Assembly (NCBI GenBank): GCA_029212615.1
Contig: JARGPJ010000010.1
Span: 55,248-119,247, forward strand
Length of the DNA stretch: 64,000 bases
Source of the DNA: Verrucomicrobiales bacterium
GTDB lineage: Bacteria > Verrucomicrobiota > Verrucomicrobiia > Verrucomicrobiales > DEV007
Direction of reading: 5' to 3'
Made by a program: the position numbers and the translations under genes. This document shows, piece by piece, positions 34,761-44,138 of this stretch. The first letter of the stretch is position 1. Every line of letters begins with the position of its first letter. The notes below the pieces were generated by a model. That model searched no databases. It had not been told where the DNA came from and saw only the letters and a list, made by a program, of their open reading frames with translations.

Positions 34761-37196
34761 TTGATTACCTTAACGCCCCACCACCTCTCTGTTTTCGCAG
34801 CGGCTCTGGCACTCCCGGGGCTGACGGTGGGAGCGGTTGAGGTACTCTCACCCGGACTCGAGTTCCTTTTCGATAAACACTGCTACGAATGCCACGACGA
34901 TCTCACCGCAAAAGCCAGCCTCGACCTCCTTTCCCTGTCGACCGATCTGAGCGACCCCGGAACCTTCGCCACGTGGGAGCGAATCTACGATCGGATCGCC
35001 AACGGGGAGATGCCCCCATCCGATAAACCGCAGCTAAGCCCCGGCGAAAAGCGCCTCTTCAGTGAATTTCTCAGCCCTTCGCTCACGGAAGCTCACGCAA
35101 CATCGAAGGGTACCGTCTTGCGAAGGCTGAACAATCAGGAATACGAAAACACGATCAACGACCTTCTCGGCCTGCGCCTCTCCCTCGCCGAAACACTTCC
35201 CGAAGACGGCAGAGCCATGGGATTCGACACCGTGGGTGACGCCCTCGGTATTTCAATGATCCAGATGCAGAAGTATCTCGAAGCGGCAACCCTTGCCCTC
35301 GACACCGCCATCGCAAAAGCGACGACCCCGCCCGGGACAAAGACGATCACCGCCACCTACGCGGAAACGCGCGGCGCGGAGAAATTCCTCGGGGACTCCT
35401 GGCTTCTTGCCCCGGACGGGGCGGTTGTGTTTTTTCGGGAACTTGGCTACCCCTCCGGAATGCTTCGCGAAGCGGAAGCCAGGGAACCCGGCTACTACCG
35501 GATCAGAGTGACTGGATACGCCTTTCAAAGTGAGGAAGCGGTGACCTTTTCAGTCGGTGGCACTTCGTTCGCCCGGGGGAGTAAAAAGCCCCGCTGGGGC
35601 TATTTTTCACTCCCCCCCGGGGACCCGTCCACGGTGGAATTCGAAGTGTGGGCAGGCGAACGCCTCATGGTCGAAATCCGACCGAAAGGGATCTATGACG
35701 AAGCGAATCTCATTCGGAAAAACGGCATCGAAAACTACCCCGGACCGGGCCTCGCCATTTCATCCGTTGAAATCACGGGCCCCCTGCCGCGGGAATCTCC
35801 CCACCGCGGGTATCAGCTGATCTTCGACGGCCTGCACCGACCGGAAATAGAGCCGGCAAACCCTGCCGTTAAAACGAAACCCTGGTACGTTCCCAGATAC
35901 GAAGTGGTCACTGAATCCCCCACCGAAGAGGCAATCAAGGTACTCACCCGCTTTGCCTCGGCCGCCTTCCGGCGCGACGTCGACGAGGCAACGATCGCTC
36001 CCTACCTGATTCTCCTGCAGGGGGAAATGACGAAGGGCTTCTCTTTCGAAGATGCGCTCCGGACAGCCCTCACCGCGATGCTCTGCTCTCCTGATTTCCT
36101 CTACCTTCGGGAGCCGCCGGGGAGACTCGATGATCACGCTCTTGCCTCACGGCTGTCCTACTTCCTTTCCAGAAGCGCTCCGGACGAAACTCTGAGGCAG
36201 GCAGCGCGTGAGGGGCATTTTTCCGCTGACCCGGCAACTCTTGCCCGCGAAACAGAAAGGCTCATCGAGGCTCCCGGCTTTGAAAAATTCATCATCGATT
36301 TTACTGACGGATGGCTCGACCTTCGGGACATCGATTTCACGACCCCCGACGATCAACTCTTCCCCGAATTCGATACCTACCTCGAGGACTCAATGCTGGC
36401 CGAAACTCGATCATTTATCCGTGAACTGATCCTTTCAAATTCGAACATCTCCCATCTCGTCAGATCGGACTTCGCAATGCTGAATGAGCGACTCGCAGAA
36501 CACTATGAAATCGAAGGAGTCAACTCCCCCGCAATCACAAAGGTTCAGCTTCCACCTCATAGCCGTCGGGGGGGCCTCCTCTCTCAGGCGAGCATTCTGA
36601 AAGTTTCCGCCAACGGAACGAATACATCCCCCGTGCTTCGCGGCGTCTGGATCAATGAACGCATCCTCGGAAAACATCCGGCCCCTCCCCCTCCGGGAAT
36701 CCAGGGCGTCGAACCGGATATCCGGGGGGCTGAAACGATCCGTGAGCTGCTCGATAAACACCGCGACTCGGAGAGCTGTCAATCATGTCACGAACTGATC
36801 GACCCTCCCGGATTCGCCCTCGAAAGCTTCAATCCGATCGGAGGCTGGCGGGATACCTTTCGCAGTCTGGGGAGCGGGGAGAAGCCGGAGAAGCGACTGG
36901 TCGGTTCAAAACCGGTCCGATACAGAATCGGTCCCCCCGTCGACGCGAGCGGAAGACTCCAGGACGGCAGGCCCTTCTCCGGATTTGAAGAATACCGGGA
37001 TCTCATCGCCGGGGACGAAGACCAACTCGCCAAAGCCTTTCTGACTCATCTCCTTACTTTCAGCACCGGACGAAAAATGGGATTCTCTGATCGAGCCGAG
37101 ATTGAGGCGATGGTGCAACAATCATCCGAACGCGGTCACAGAATCCGTGACCTCATCCACGCCACCGTCGCAAGCGACATCTTCCGGAACAAATAA
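34761..37196 (+). CDS. Exported DUF1592/DUF1588/DUF1585 protein with cytochrome-c-like domain
   Basis: This 811-residue protein has a short signal segment and then a PSCyt1-type motif (DKHCYECHDD, a CxxCH) near residue 40. The chain DUF1587 (LRRLNNQEYENTINDLLGL), a carbohydrate-binding-like strand domain, DUF1595, DUF1592 (LRTALTAMLCSPDFLYLRE), DUF1588 and DUF1585 follows; SCQSCHELIDPPGFALE supplies a second CxxCH. The architecture is characteristic of Planctomycetes and Verrucomicrobia, where it is encoded with a DUF1552 protein, exactly as here. A redox role in the periplasm is likely; the reaction is unknown. The start appears to be TTG at 34761, since no in-frame ATG precedes the signal segment. 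Confidence 0.85.
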   Translation: MITLTPHHLSVFAAALALPGLTVGAVEVLSPGLEFLFDKHCYECHDDLTAKASLDLLSLSTDLSDPGTFATWERIYDRIANGEMPPSDKPQLSPGEKRLFSEFLSPSLTEAHATSKGTVLRRLNNQEYENTINDLLGLRLSLAETLPEDGRAMGFDTVGDALGISMIQMQKYLEAATLALDTAIAKATTPPGTKTITATYAETRGAEKFLGDSWLLAPDGAVVFFRELGYPSGMLREAEAREPGYYRIRVTGYAFQSEEAVTFSVGGTSFARGSKKPRWGYFSLPPGDPSTVEFEVWAGERLMVEIRPKGIYDEANLIRKNGIENYPGPGLAISSVEITGPLPRESPHRGYQLIFDGLHRPEIEPANPAVKTKPWYVPRYEVVTESPTEEAIKVLTRFASAAFRRDVDEATIAPYLILLQGEMTKGFSFEDALRTALTAMLCSPDFLYLREPPGRLDDHALASRLSYFLSRSAPDETLRQAAREGHFSADPATLARETERLIEAPGFEKFIIDFTDGWLDLRDIDFTTPDDQLFPEFDTYLEDSMLAETRSFIRELILSNSNISHLVRSDFAMLNERLAEHYEIEGVNSPAITKVQLPPHSRRGGLLSQASILKVSANGTNTSPVLRGVWINERILGKHPAPPPPGIQGVEPDIRGAETIRELLDKHRDSESCQSCHELIDPPGFALESFNPIGGWRDTFRSLGSGEKPEKRLVGSKPVRYRIGPPVDASGRLQDGRPFSGFEEYRDLIAGDEDQLAKAFLTHLLTFSTGRKMGFSDRAEIEAMVQQSSERGHRIRDLIHATVASDIFRNK

Positions 37197-37203
37197 CCGC
37201 CCC

Positions 37204-38502
37204 ATGAATCCCCCCTACCTCGCTTCCGGCCGCTCTCTGAGCAGACGACATTTCCTCAAGGGAACCGGCGGCGCACTTTTAAGCCTTCCCCTCCTGGAGG
37301 CAATGTCCCCCGCTTTCGTACGAGGCCGGTCATCCCACCCTCCGAAAAGACTGGTCGCAATGTGCGCCACCCTCGGATTCCACGCTCCCAGCCTCTTTCC
37401 CTCCACCCCGGGCAGGGAGTACGAAATGACACCCTATCTGTCCCGCCTGAAAGATCACCGCAACGATTTCACGATCCTGTCAGGCCTCTCACATCCAGAT
37501 CAACAGGGCAACAACGGCCACTCCTCCGAGATGACCTGGCTGACATCAGCCCGGCGCCCCGGGCTCTCCGGGTTTAAAAATTCGATCTCCCTCGATCAAC
37601 TTATCGCGGCGCAGATCGGGATGAAAACACGGCACCCCTACCTGGCCCTTTCCACTAACGGAAGGTCCATGTCCTGGACGGCGAACGGAGTTGCCATTCC
37701 CGGCGAAACCTCTCCCGGGAAATTATTCAAATCGCTCTTCATCGACGGCACTGAAGCAGAGGTGGTAAATGAGATGAAAGCATTCAAACGTGGACGAAGC
37801 ATTCTCGATACCGTCCTCGGCGAAGCAAAAAAGCTGGAGCGGAAGGTAGGCCACCGGGACCGCGAGAAACTCGATGAGTATCTCACTTCAGTCCGCAATC
37901 TCGAAGTCCGGCTTCAGGAGGCGGAGGATTGGGTTCAAAAACCAAAACCCACCGTGACCGCCCCTCAACCGAAAGACATCGATGACCAGGCTGACGCCAT
38001 CGGTAAACAGCGACTCATGAATGACATGATCATTCTCGCCCTGCAGACTGACTCTACCAGAACAGTCACCTTTCAACTCGCGGGAATGAACTCAGTTCCG
38101 GCGATCAACGGCGTTAATACCGACTGGCACAACCTTTCCCATCACGGTAAGGACCCTGAGAAAATAGGAGAGCTCAAGCTCATCGAAGAAGCTGAATTCT
38201 CAGTCTTCAATGAATTCCTCACCAGGCTGAAATCAATCGACGAACAGGGGGAAAGCCTCCTCGACAACACTTCAGTCCTCTTCGGCTCCAACCTGGGAAA
38301 CGCAAGCAGCCACGACTGGCGAAACCTCCCCGTTATTCTTGCCGGAGGCGGGTACCGACACGGCTCCTACCTCGCCCACGACGAGACAGATAACACCCCA
38401 TTTGCCAACCTCTTCGTCAGTCTCGCTCAACACATGGGAGTTGAGATCGACACCTTTGGAAGCAGCACTGCAGCAGGGATCACCGGGTTGGAGTCCGCGT
38501 GA
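37204..38502 (+). CDS. DUF1552 family Tat-exported protein
   Basis: This 432-residue protein starts MNPPYLASGR, with the twin-arginine signal SRRHFLKG followed by a hydrophobic run, so it should fold in the cytoplasm and leave by Tat. The body matches DUF1552, an alkaline-phosphatase-like family with LSGLSHPD, GNNGHSSEM and the late SNLGNASSHDW and LPVILAGGG blocks. It begins eight bases after the DUF1592 stop, forming the standard two-gene PVC operon; the two proteins probably work together outside the cytoplasm on an unknown substrate. Confidence 0.88.
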   Translation: MNPPYLASGRSLSRRHFLKGTGGALLSLPLLEAMSPAFVRGRSSHPPKRLVAMCATLGFHAPSLFPSTPGREYEMTPYLSRLKDHRNDFTILSGLSHPDQQGNNGHSSEMTWLTSARRPGLSGFKNSISLDQLIAAQIGMKTRHPYLALSTNGRSMSWTANGVAIPGETSPGKLFKSLFIDGTEAEVVNEMKAFKRGRSILDTVLGEAKKLERKVGHRDREKLDEYLTSVRNLEVRLQEAEDWVQKPKPTVTAPQPKDIDDQADAIGKQRLMNDMIILALQTDSTRTVTFQLAGMNSVPAINGVNTDWHNLSHHGKDPEKIGELKLIEEAEFSVFNEFLTRLKSIDEQGESLLDNTSVLFGSNLGNASSHDWRNLPVILAGGGYRHGSYLAHDETDNTPFANLFVSLAQHMGVEIDTFGSSTAAGITGLESA

Positions 38503-38583
38503 TCCAATGGCAGTCGAGGCTACCGGTCGCCTCAAAGACAACGTCGAAAAAAGGGAAGGAGAACAGTCCAGGGTGAAGCGATC

Positions 38584-39798
38584 TCAGCCGGACACCGTGA
38601 AGTCGAAGATGATTTCATCGTTCACCGCATTCAGTTTCTCGACCGAGGCGGGAACCACTCCCGAACCTCCTAACATAACAATCACCAGCTTCTCCATCGA
38701 CTCGATTACGGAGACCTCGGACACCTGACGGCATTTCACAAGACTCAACTGAACGAGCGAAGAAAGAGACTCGAGAGCGGAGACATCTTTCAATGATTCA
38801 CAACCGGTGAGATCCAGTTGCTCGAGCCCCGGCGCTGCTTCAATCCCTTTGAGACCGGTCAATTTCGGACAATAGGTAAACCCCGCATATTGAGAAATAC
38901 CGGACGGCATCCCCTCCAGTGAGGCGAGATTCGGACAGGCCTCCAGATGAATCTCACGAAGCGCCGTCATCTCCGAAAACGGTTCTAAAGTCTCGATCGA
39001 TTCATTTCCCCCCATCCGCAGGACCCGAAGGACAGGAAGCTGCCCGATCCCTGAAAAATCACTGATCGCAATGTTTCGTATATCGAGCACAATGAGCGAT
39101 GACAGATTCTCCACCCCGCTCAGCTTTTCCAGAGACGAAGCATTACTGACATCGAGATCAGTCAGGGCACTCAAATTCGTGAGCCCTTCGAGGATCTCGA
39201 GGCCACTGCAACCGTCCAGGTATAGCTGCTTCAGTCCCGGCGCGGCAGTGACATTGAGAGTGCTGATTTCGCGACAGCGACTGAGATAGAGATTCTTCAG
39301 CTGAGGCAATTTTGAGATCTCAAAATTGGTCAAGGCTTCGCAGCCGCTGAAATCGAGTGTTTCAAGAGCCGGCAGACTGTGGACCGCTGACGCGTCCGCC
39401 AGCAAACTGCTGTCCGTAAAAACGAGTTCGCGGAGCGCGGGGTGCCTCGCGACCCCCTCAGCTGATTTCAAATTGGGACAGGCGATCGCGATGAGTGAAT
39501 GCACCTTGAGCAGCTTCTCGACACCGGAAAGGGATTCCAGCTTCGGGGCCCCGGTCAAATCCAGAATCGTGGGCTCACCGGCCCGGGCGAGTAGTTCAGC
39601 AAAATCGACGAGATCAATGAGGCGCTCGCTTGAGCAGCCAACGAAAAAGTCCTCATCCGTCACGCTGATATCCGCCTCGTAGCGCTCCTTCAACTCGACG
39701 AAGGCTTGCGCTCGATCCTGTTTTTTCCACATCACGAGCATGGCGATAACCACCAGAATCGCAAAGGAGAGGATCAGATATCGGACAGCTTCTTTCAT
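38584..39798 (-). CDS. Membrane-anchored leucine-rich-repeat protein
   Basis: This 404-residue protein has an N-terminal membrane helix (about 6-24) with positive residues after it, then a region of about 60 residues and a run of leucine-rich repeats of about 20-23 residues (for example LKNLYLSRCREISTLNV and LEQLDLTGCESLKDVSA). The repeats resemble cysteine-containing/internalin-type LRRs that form a curved binding surface in the periplasm. The partner is unknown. It lies 63 bases after moxR on the same strand and may be part of that transcript. Confidence 0.8.
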   Translation of the reverse strand: MKEAVRYLILSFAILVVIAMLVMWKKQDRAQAFVELKERYEADISVTDEDFFVGCSSERLIDLVDFAELLARAGEPTILDLTGAPKLESLSGVEKLLKVHSLIAIACPNLKSAEGVARHPALRELVFTDSSLLADASAVHSLPALETLDFSGCEALTNFEISKLPQLKNLYLSRCREISTLNVTAAPGLKQLYLDGCSGLEILEGLTNLSALTDLDVSNASSLEKLSGVENLSSLIVLDIRNIAISDFSGIGQLPVLRVLRMGGNESIETLEPFSEMTALREIHLEACPNLASLEGMPSGISQYAGFTYCPKLTGLKGIEAAPGLEQLDLTGCESLKDVSALESLSSLVQLSLVKCRQVSEVSVIESMEKLVIVMLGGSGVVPASVEKLNAVNDEIIFDFTVSG

Positions 39799-39861
39799 AA
39801 AGACGAATCGGGTGGGAATAGGTTACCCTACCGATACGCTTCGAGCCTGCGGAAACTTAGA

Positions 39862-40854
39862 TCAGGGAACAGGAATCCGGTCCAGAATCGTCGCGATAAT
39901 CTGCTCACTCGTGATTTCCTCGGCCTCTGCCTCGTAGCTGAGGAGAATACGGTGGCGGAGCACATCGTAGGCGAGGTCTTTCACATCCTGCGGAACGACG
40001 TAGCCACGCCCCTGTAAAAAGGCAGCCGCTTTAGCGGCGAGAGTGAGGTTAATCGTTCCGCGCGGCGAGGCTCCGGCCCGCACCAGTGGTTCGAGCGCCG
40101 GCTCAAATTCCCCGGGCCGGCGGGTCGCATGGATAATACTGACGATGTAATCTTTCACCCCGTCATCGACATAGACGTAATTCACGAGTTCCCGGGCCGC
40201 GATGACGGTCTTGGGATCGACGACCGGCTGTGTTTTTGTTTTCGCCGATGACGTTGCCATCCGGTCAAGAATGGAACGCTCCTCTGAGATGGAGGGATAA
40301 TCGACGACGACCTTCACGAGAAAACGATCCAGCTGTGCTTCCGGGAGCTGATAAGTTCCCTCCTGATCAATCGGGTTCTGGGTCGCTAGAACGAGGAAAG
40401 GATCTGCGAGAGGGTAGGTCGTATCGCCGATCGTTACCTGACGCTCCTGCATCGCTTCGAGGAGAGCACTCTGCACCTTCGCGGGAGCACGGTTAATCTC
40501 GTCCGCGAGGATCAGATTGGAAAAAATGGGGCCGAGCTTCGGCGAAAACTCATTGGTCTGCGGATTAAAAATAAGCGTCCCGAGAAGATCCGCCGGTAAC
40601 AGATCGGGCGTGAACTGTATCCGTTGAAAATCAGCTTTGAGCGCACCGGCGAGAGCATTTACGGTCAGGGTTTTAGCGAGACCGGGAACCCCCTCGAGAA
40701 GAACGTGGCCATTCGTAAGCAAGCCCACGAGAAGACGGTCCACGAGCACCTCCTGCCCGACGATGACCTTTGCCATCTCATCTTTGACCGCCTGAACCCA
40801 GGGGCCGTGCTTGTTTATTTCCTCAGCGAGCTTGTTGGTATCTACATTCTGCAT
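39862..40854 (-). CDS. moxR: MoxR-type AAA+ ATPase
   Basis: This 330-residue AAA+ protein of the MoxR/RavA clade has Walker A GVPGLAKT, Walker B ILADEINRAP, sensor-1 LATQNPIDQEGTY and LPEAQLDRF. A C-terminal helical domain contains GASPRGTINL, the usual sensor-2 arginine. MoxR proteins are chaperone-like ATPases that help mature metal- or envelope-associated proteins and normally precede a DUF58 gene and von Willebrand proteins; here they are replaced by an LRR protein. The ATG at 40854 (MQNVDTNKLAEEIN) is chosen over a longer unconserved frame. It follows the AI-2E transporter gene by 77 bases. Confidence 0.92.
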   Translation of the reverse strand: MQNVDTNKLAEEINKHGPWVQAVKDEMAKVIVGQEVLVDRLLVGLLTNGHVLLEGVPGLAKTLTVNALAGALKADFQRIQFTPDLLPADLLGTLIFNPQTNEFSPKLGPIFSNLILADEINRAPAKVQSALLEAMQERQVTIGDTTYPLADPFLVLATQNPIDQEGTYQLPEAQLDRFLVKVVVDYPSISEERSILDRMATSSAKTKTQPVVDPKTVIAARELVNYVYVDDGVKDYIVSIIHATRRPGEFEPALEPLVRAGASPRGTINLTLAAKAAAFLQGRGYVVPQDVKDLAYDVLRHRILLSYEAEAEEITSEQIIATILDRIPVP

Positions 40855-40931
40855 ATCGGGTGACCGAACTTTCCAATGTCGAATAGAATGGACGGATTTT
40901 GCAGTGACGCAAGCCGATCTCTCAGGCTTAC

Positions 40932-42326
40932 TCAAGCCGGTTGCAAATTCCCGTCCTCCTCAGGCGGGTCCTCCTCTTCCCCGTCACGGCCGAGGCGTTT
41001 TTCCACCGCCGGCTCGAGACGCCGCTCCCAGATGTAGCGCCGGAACAGCACCTTGATCGCCGCGGTTAACGGAACCGCGAGAAGTGCTCCGAGAAGCCCC
41101 CCGAGGACGACCGACCAGAAGATCACGGAAAAGATCACGGTGAGGGGGTGCAACCCCACTGAATCCCCCACGATCTTCGGCGCAGTGACCAATCCGTTGA
41201 TCTGCTGGAGGACAATGAAAATCGCAAGGACGATGACAGGATAGGCCCACGGATTCGGCAGAAAATTCCAGGCATTCACCAGAACCTCTGCGGTATTTCC
41301 ATCAACGGAGACCTCTTCGACGACGCGTTCCACCGCCTTGCGGCTGCCCTCAATCTTCACAAGCATGGTTTGCCCCGCAGCAGGGTCGACCCCTTCGGGG
41401 ATCGTCACCGTCTGAGTCGCGCCGAAATGAACAATCGCGATGATCACCGCCGGAATCATGACCATCAAATTCCCCACATAGGGGATGAGCCCCAGAATCG
41501 CGAGAAAGACCCCGATCAACAGGGCATAGGGAAGCCCGATCGCCGACAGCGCGATCGCCACCAGCGCTCCATCAATGAGGCTCACGACCATTTGCCCGCG
41601 AAAAAAGGAAATGAGATAACCGTTGATTTCAGTGATCGTCCCCACCACTTCGTCCTTAAAGGAAGACGCCCGCAAGGGGACATAATCTGTCCAGGTGCTC
41701 GAAATTTTATGACCTTCCCGCAGGAAATAGAACAGGTAAATCGGGACAAGCAAAAGGCCGAGGAGATAGCCGAAAAAACCAAAAAAACCGCTGAGGCGGC
41801 TCCAGACATACTCACCAATTTTTGCAGAGACCTTGGGTCCCTCGTTGGCGATCCATTCGACTCCGCGGTCATAGTAATCACTCGCAATCCCGGTCCCGAA
41901 TCTTTCCTGCAGGGCGCTGAATCCCTCTTTCGCGAGGATCGTGACATTCTTTTTATAGTCATCCCGGTCCGTGTAAAATTCCTGCGCCTGCCCGAAGGTT
42001 GGAATGACCACACTGATGATGAGGACGATCACAAGCGCCATGAAGCCGACAAAAACGAGCATCATCGATTTCCCGTGGCTCAAGCCCCGCTTCGTGAGCC
42101 AGTCAACAATCGGTTCGAGAAGATAGGCAATAATGCCGGCCACCGCGAGCGGAACGAGAACCGGCTGGAGAACACTGAGGACAGAACCCGTCAACAAGAC
42201 GAGACCGACAACGACCGCGCCAATGGCCACAATCGAGATCGCAGTGATCGCGCTCCAGAGAGTCCGTCGCTGAAATCGCGATGGAATCCCGGGAGTGTCT
42301 TTAGGAGCCGGCGCTGAATCGTCCAT
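40932..42326 (-). CDS. AI-2E family (PerM/UPF0118) membrane transporter
   Basis: This 464-residue protein has about eight membrane segments. The central extramembrane stretch (about 110-190) and PIYLFYFLREG segment match the AI-2E/PerM family, and so does the LIGVFLAILGLIPYVGN signature. Between late helices there is an insertion of about 60 residues (TIPEGVDPAAG through NTAEVLVNAWNF). Members export small signals or act as Na+/H+-type antiporters; the substrate here cannot be named. The C-terminus is acidic and disordered. It is divergent from obgE across the candidate origin. Confidence 0.85.
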   Translation of the reverse strand: MDDSAPAPKDTPGIPSRFQRRTLWSAITAISIVAIGAVVVGLVLLTGSVLSVLQPVLVPLAVAGIIAYLLEPIVDWLTKRGLSHGKSMMLVFVGFMALVIVLIISVVIPTFGQAQEFYTDRDDYKKNVTILAKEGFSALQERFGTGIASDYYDRGVEWIANEGPKVSAKIGEYVWSRLSGFFGFFGYLLGLLLVPIYLFYFLREGHKISSTWTDYVPLRASSFKDEVVGTITEINGYLISFFRGQMVVSLIDGALVAIALSAIGLPYALLIGVFLAILGLIPYVGNLMVMIPAVIIAIVHFGATQTVTIPEGVDPAAGQTMLVKIEGSRKAVERVVEEVSVDGNTAEVLVNAWNFLPNPWAYPVIVLAIFIVLQQINGLVTAPKIVGDSVGLHPLTVIFSVIFWSVVLGGLLGALLAVPLTAAIKVLFRRYIWERRLEPAVEKRLGRDGEEEDPPEEDGNLQPA

Positions 42327-42944
42327 AGTAGATATTGTGGATCATCCTTTAGCGGGACGAAGCGGGCAACGACAAAATTGAGAGAACCGCTGAATACCGC
42401 CGGACGGGAGGCTCATTCCCGGCGCCCCCACATCTTCCATTGTGAATAACTGGTGAAAACAAGGGGGGAAGACCATCTTCCGGGTGGCGTAAGCTGTGAA
42501 TAACTACGGGAAAAATGTCCCCGACGCCCAAAGAACAAGGGATCCGGGCAGACAGGCCCCGAAAACAGCCCCTATTCGATGCCTGTTAGCCATCAATGAA
42601 CCCCGAAACCCGTAACACATTTAATTTAAGTTACTTACCAAACATAAAGAGAAGCTGAACTGCCACTACCTCCTCGTATAACAAGCTTACAGTTAAGCCT
42701 TTGGACACGGTCAGCTCTCACAGAAACATCAGCGCAACTTATTCACAATTCCCCCTGAAAAAGTGAATAACTCCCCGAAAGCATTCACCGCGGAATGTGA
42801 ATAAGTGGTGAATAAATGCGGCGCCTTCTCACCGAACTTGTCCTTCGTCCCTGTTTTCCAAAGGGTAAAAGCATGCTATAAATAAGATTTCCCGCCGGGT
42901 GCTTTTCCCGGCGCACCGGACAACCCCGGACACTCCCCTCTCGC
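42327..42944. other. Candidate replication origin: DnaA-box cluster
   Basis: This 618-base gap between divergent genes has four exact copies of the DnaA-type 9-mer TTATTCACA/TGTGAATAA, at 42441-42449, 42495-42503, 42739-42747 and 42796-42804. One-mismatch copies lie at 42336-42344 (TGTGGATCA), 42762-42770 (AGTGAATAA) and 42807-42815 (GGTGAATAA). An AT-rich tract (about 42611-42655, with ATTTAATTTAAG) lies between the two box groups and could be the unwinding element. No dnaA, dnaN or gyrase gene is in the window. It may instead be a DnaA-titration or regulatory site. The obgE promoter must also be here. Confidence 0.55.
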
Positions 42945-44138
42945 ATGTTTGTTGATCATATCAGAATTTTTGCCAAAGCCGGCGACGGCGGTCACGGCTG
43001 TACCAGCTTTCGCCGGGAGAAACACGTCCCGAAAGGTGGTCCCGATGGTGGCGACGGCGGTCGTGGAGCCAATGTCGTCCTCGTTGTTGATCACCACACC
43101 GATAACCTCAAAGAGTTCTTTTTCCGCCCGAACCAAAAGGCGGAACGCGGTGTCCACGGACAGGGACAGCGCAAGACCGGCAAGTCGGGAAAAGATCTCA
43201 TTCTGAAGGTCCCCGCGGGAACGATTGTCTACAAGACGACCCCGCCGGTCCCGAAAAAGAAGAAAGACGATGAATTTGACGAAGAGTTCCCCGAGGACGG
43301 TGACTGGGCCGGCGAATTTGTCACCGACAAAGACGGCAGCCAGGTCCTGAAGGAAGAGACCCCGGGCGAAACGAATGCGCTTCTTGAAGTAGAGGCTCCT
43401 CTCGAGGAGGAAGAGGAATCCGGCGAAGCCCCCCACCCTTACGGGGAAAAAATCGCCGATCTGACCGAAATCGGACAGCGATACGTTCTTTGCGAAGGCG
43501 GTATCGGCGGCAAAGGAAACTGGAATTTCCGCACGGATTCTAATCAGGCCCCGATCGAGTTCACGATGGGTGAGCCCGGTGACGAAGGCTGGTTCAATCT
43601 CGAACTGCGCCGCATCGCTGATGTCGGCCTTGTCGGGTTCCCCAACGCAGGCAAGTCCACCCTCCTCGGTGCGCTTTCCAATGCCGCGCCGAAAGTTGCC
43701 TCCTACCCGTTCACCACCTTGAAACCCATGGTCGGCGTCGTCGATTTTCCGGGCTTCTACCGGGCGACGGTCGCGGACATCCCCGGACTGATCGAAGGGG
43801 CGCACAACAATGTCGGCCTCGGTCATGATTTCCTCCGCCACATCAGCCGCTGTTCGATCTTCCTTTTTGTCGTCGATACCGCGGGAGTCGACCAACGGGA
43901 TCCCATCTCCGATATTCAAATCCTGCGAAAAGAGCTCCGCCTCTATGACGAAGAGCTCGGCGAGCGGGAATGGCTCATTGTTGCCAACAAGATCGACCTC
44001 GAGGAATCGGAAATGTACCTCTCTGCCCTCAAGACGCGCTTTCCGAAGCAGGAGATCTTTCCGATCTCGGCAGCAAACGGAGACGGCCTCGAAGCACTGC
44101 GCGAAAAGCTCTGCAGCCTCGTCGGGAAACGACCCTAG
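42945..44138 (+). CDS. obgE: GTPase Obg/CgtA with acidic insertion
   Basis: The Obg glycine-rich fold (FVDHIRIFAKAGDGGHGCTSFRREK...GGPDGGDGGRG) is followed by a GTPase domain: G1 GFPNAGKST, G2 YPFTT, G3 DIPGLIEGAH, G4 NKIDL. Obg acts in 50S assembly, stress response and chromosome events. The Obg fold carries an insertion of about 65-70 residues (about 103-170), strongly acidic after a KKKK stretch, placed between TIVY and IADLTEIGQR. The C-terminal OCT domain is absent. The ATG is at 42945. Neighbours rplU/rpmA, common before obgE, are not present. Confidence 0.95.
   Translation: MFVDHIRIFAKAGDGGHGCTSFRREKHVPKGGPDGGDGGRGANVVLVVDHHTDNLKEFFFRPNQKAERGVHGQGQRKTGKSGKDLILKVPAGTIVYKTTPPVPKKKKDDEFDEEFPEDGDWAGEFVTDKDGSQVLKEETPGETNALLEVEAPLEEEEESGEAPHPYGEKIADLTEIGQRYVLCEGGIGGKGNWNFRTDSNQAPIEFTMGEPGDEGWFNLELRRIADVGLVGFPNAGKSTLLGALSNAAPKVASYPFTTLKPMVGVVDFPGFYRATVADIPGLIEGAHNNVGLGHDFLRHISRCSIFLFVVDTAGVDQRDPISDIQILRKELRLYDEELGEREWLIVANKIDLEESEMYLSALKTRFPKQEIFPISAANGDGLEALREKLCSLVGKRP

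Noticed and set aside
41370..42317. 315-residue plus-strand open frame
   Set aside because: It is antisense to the AI-2E transporter gene and is low-complexity, rich in R, D and N; a shadow.
39862..42326. A complete MoxR-DUF58-VWA operon
   Set aside because: Only moxR is present; its neighbours are an LRR protein and an AI-2E family transporter.
42876..43919. 347-residue minus-strand open frame over obgE
   Set aside because: It is antisense to a clear obgE and shows no family pattern.
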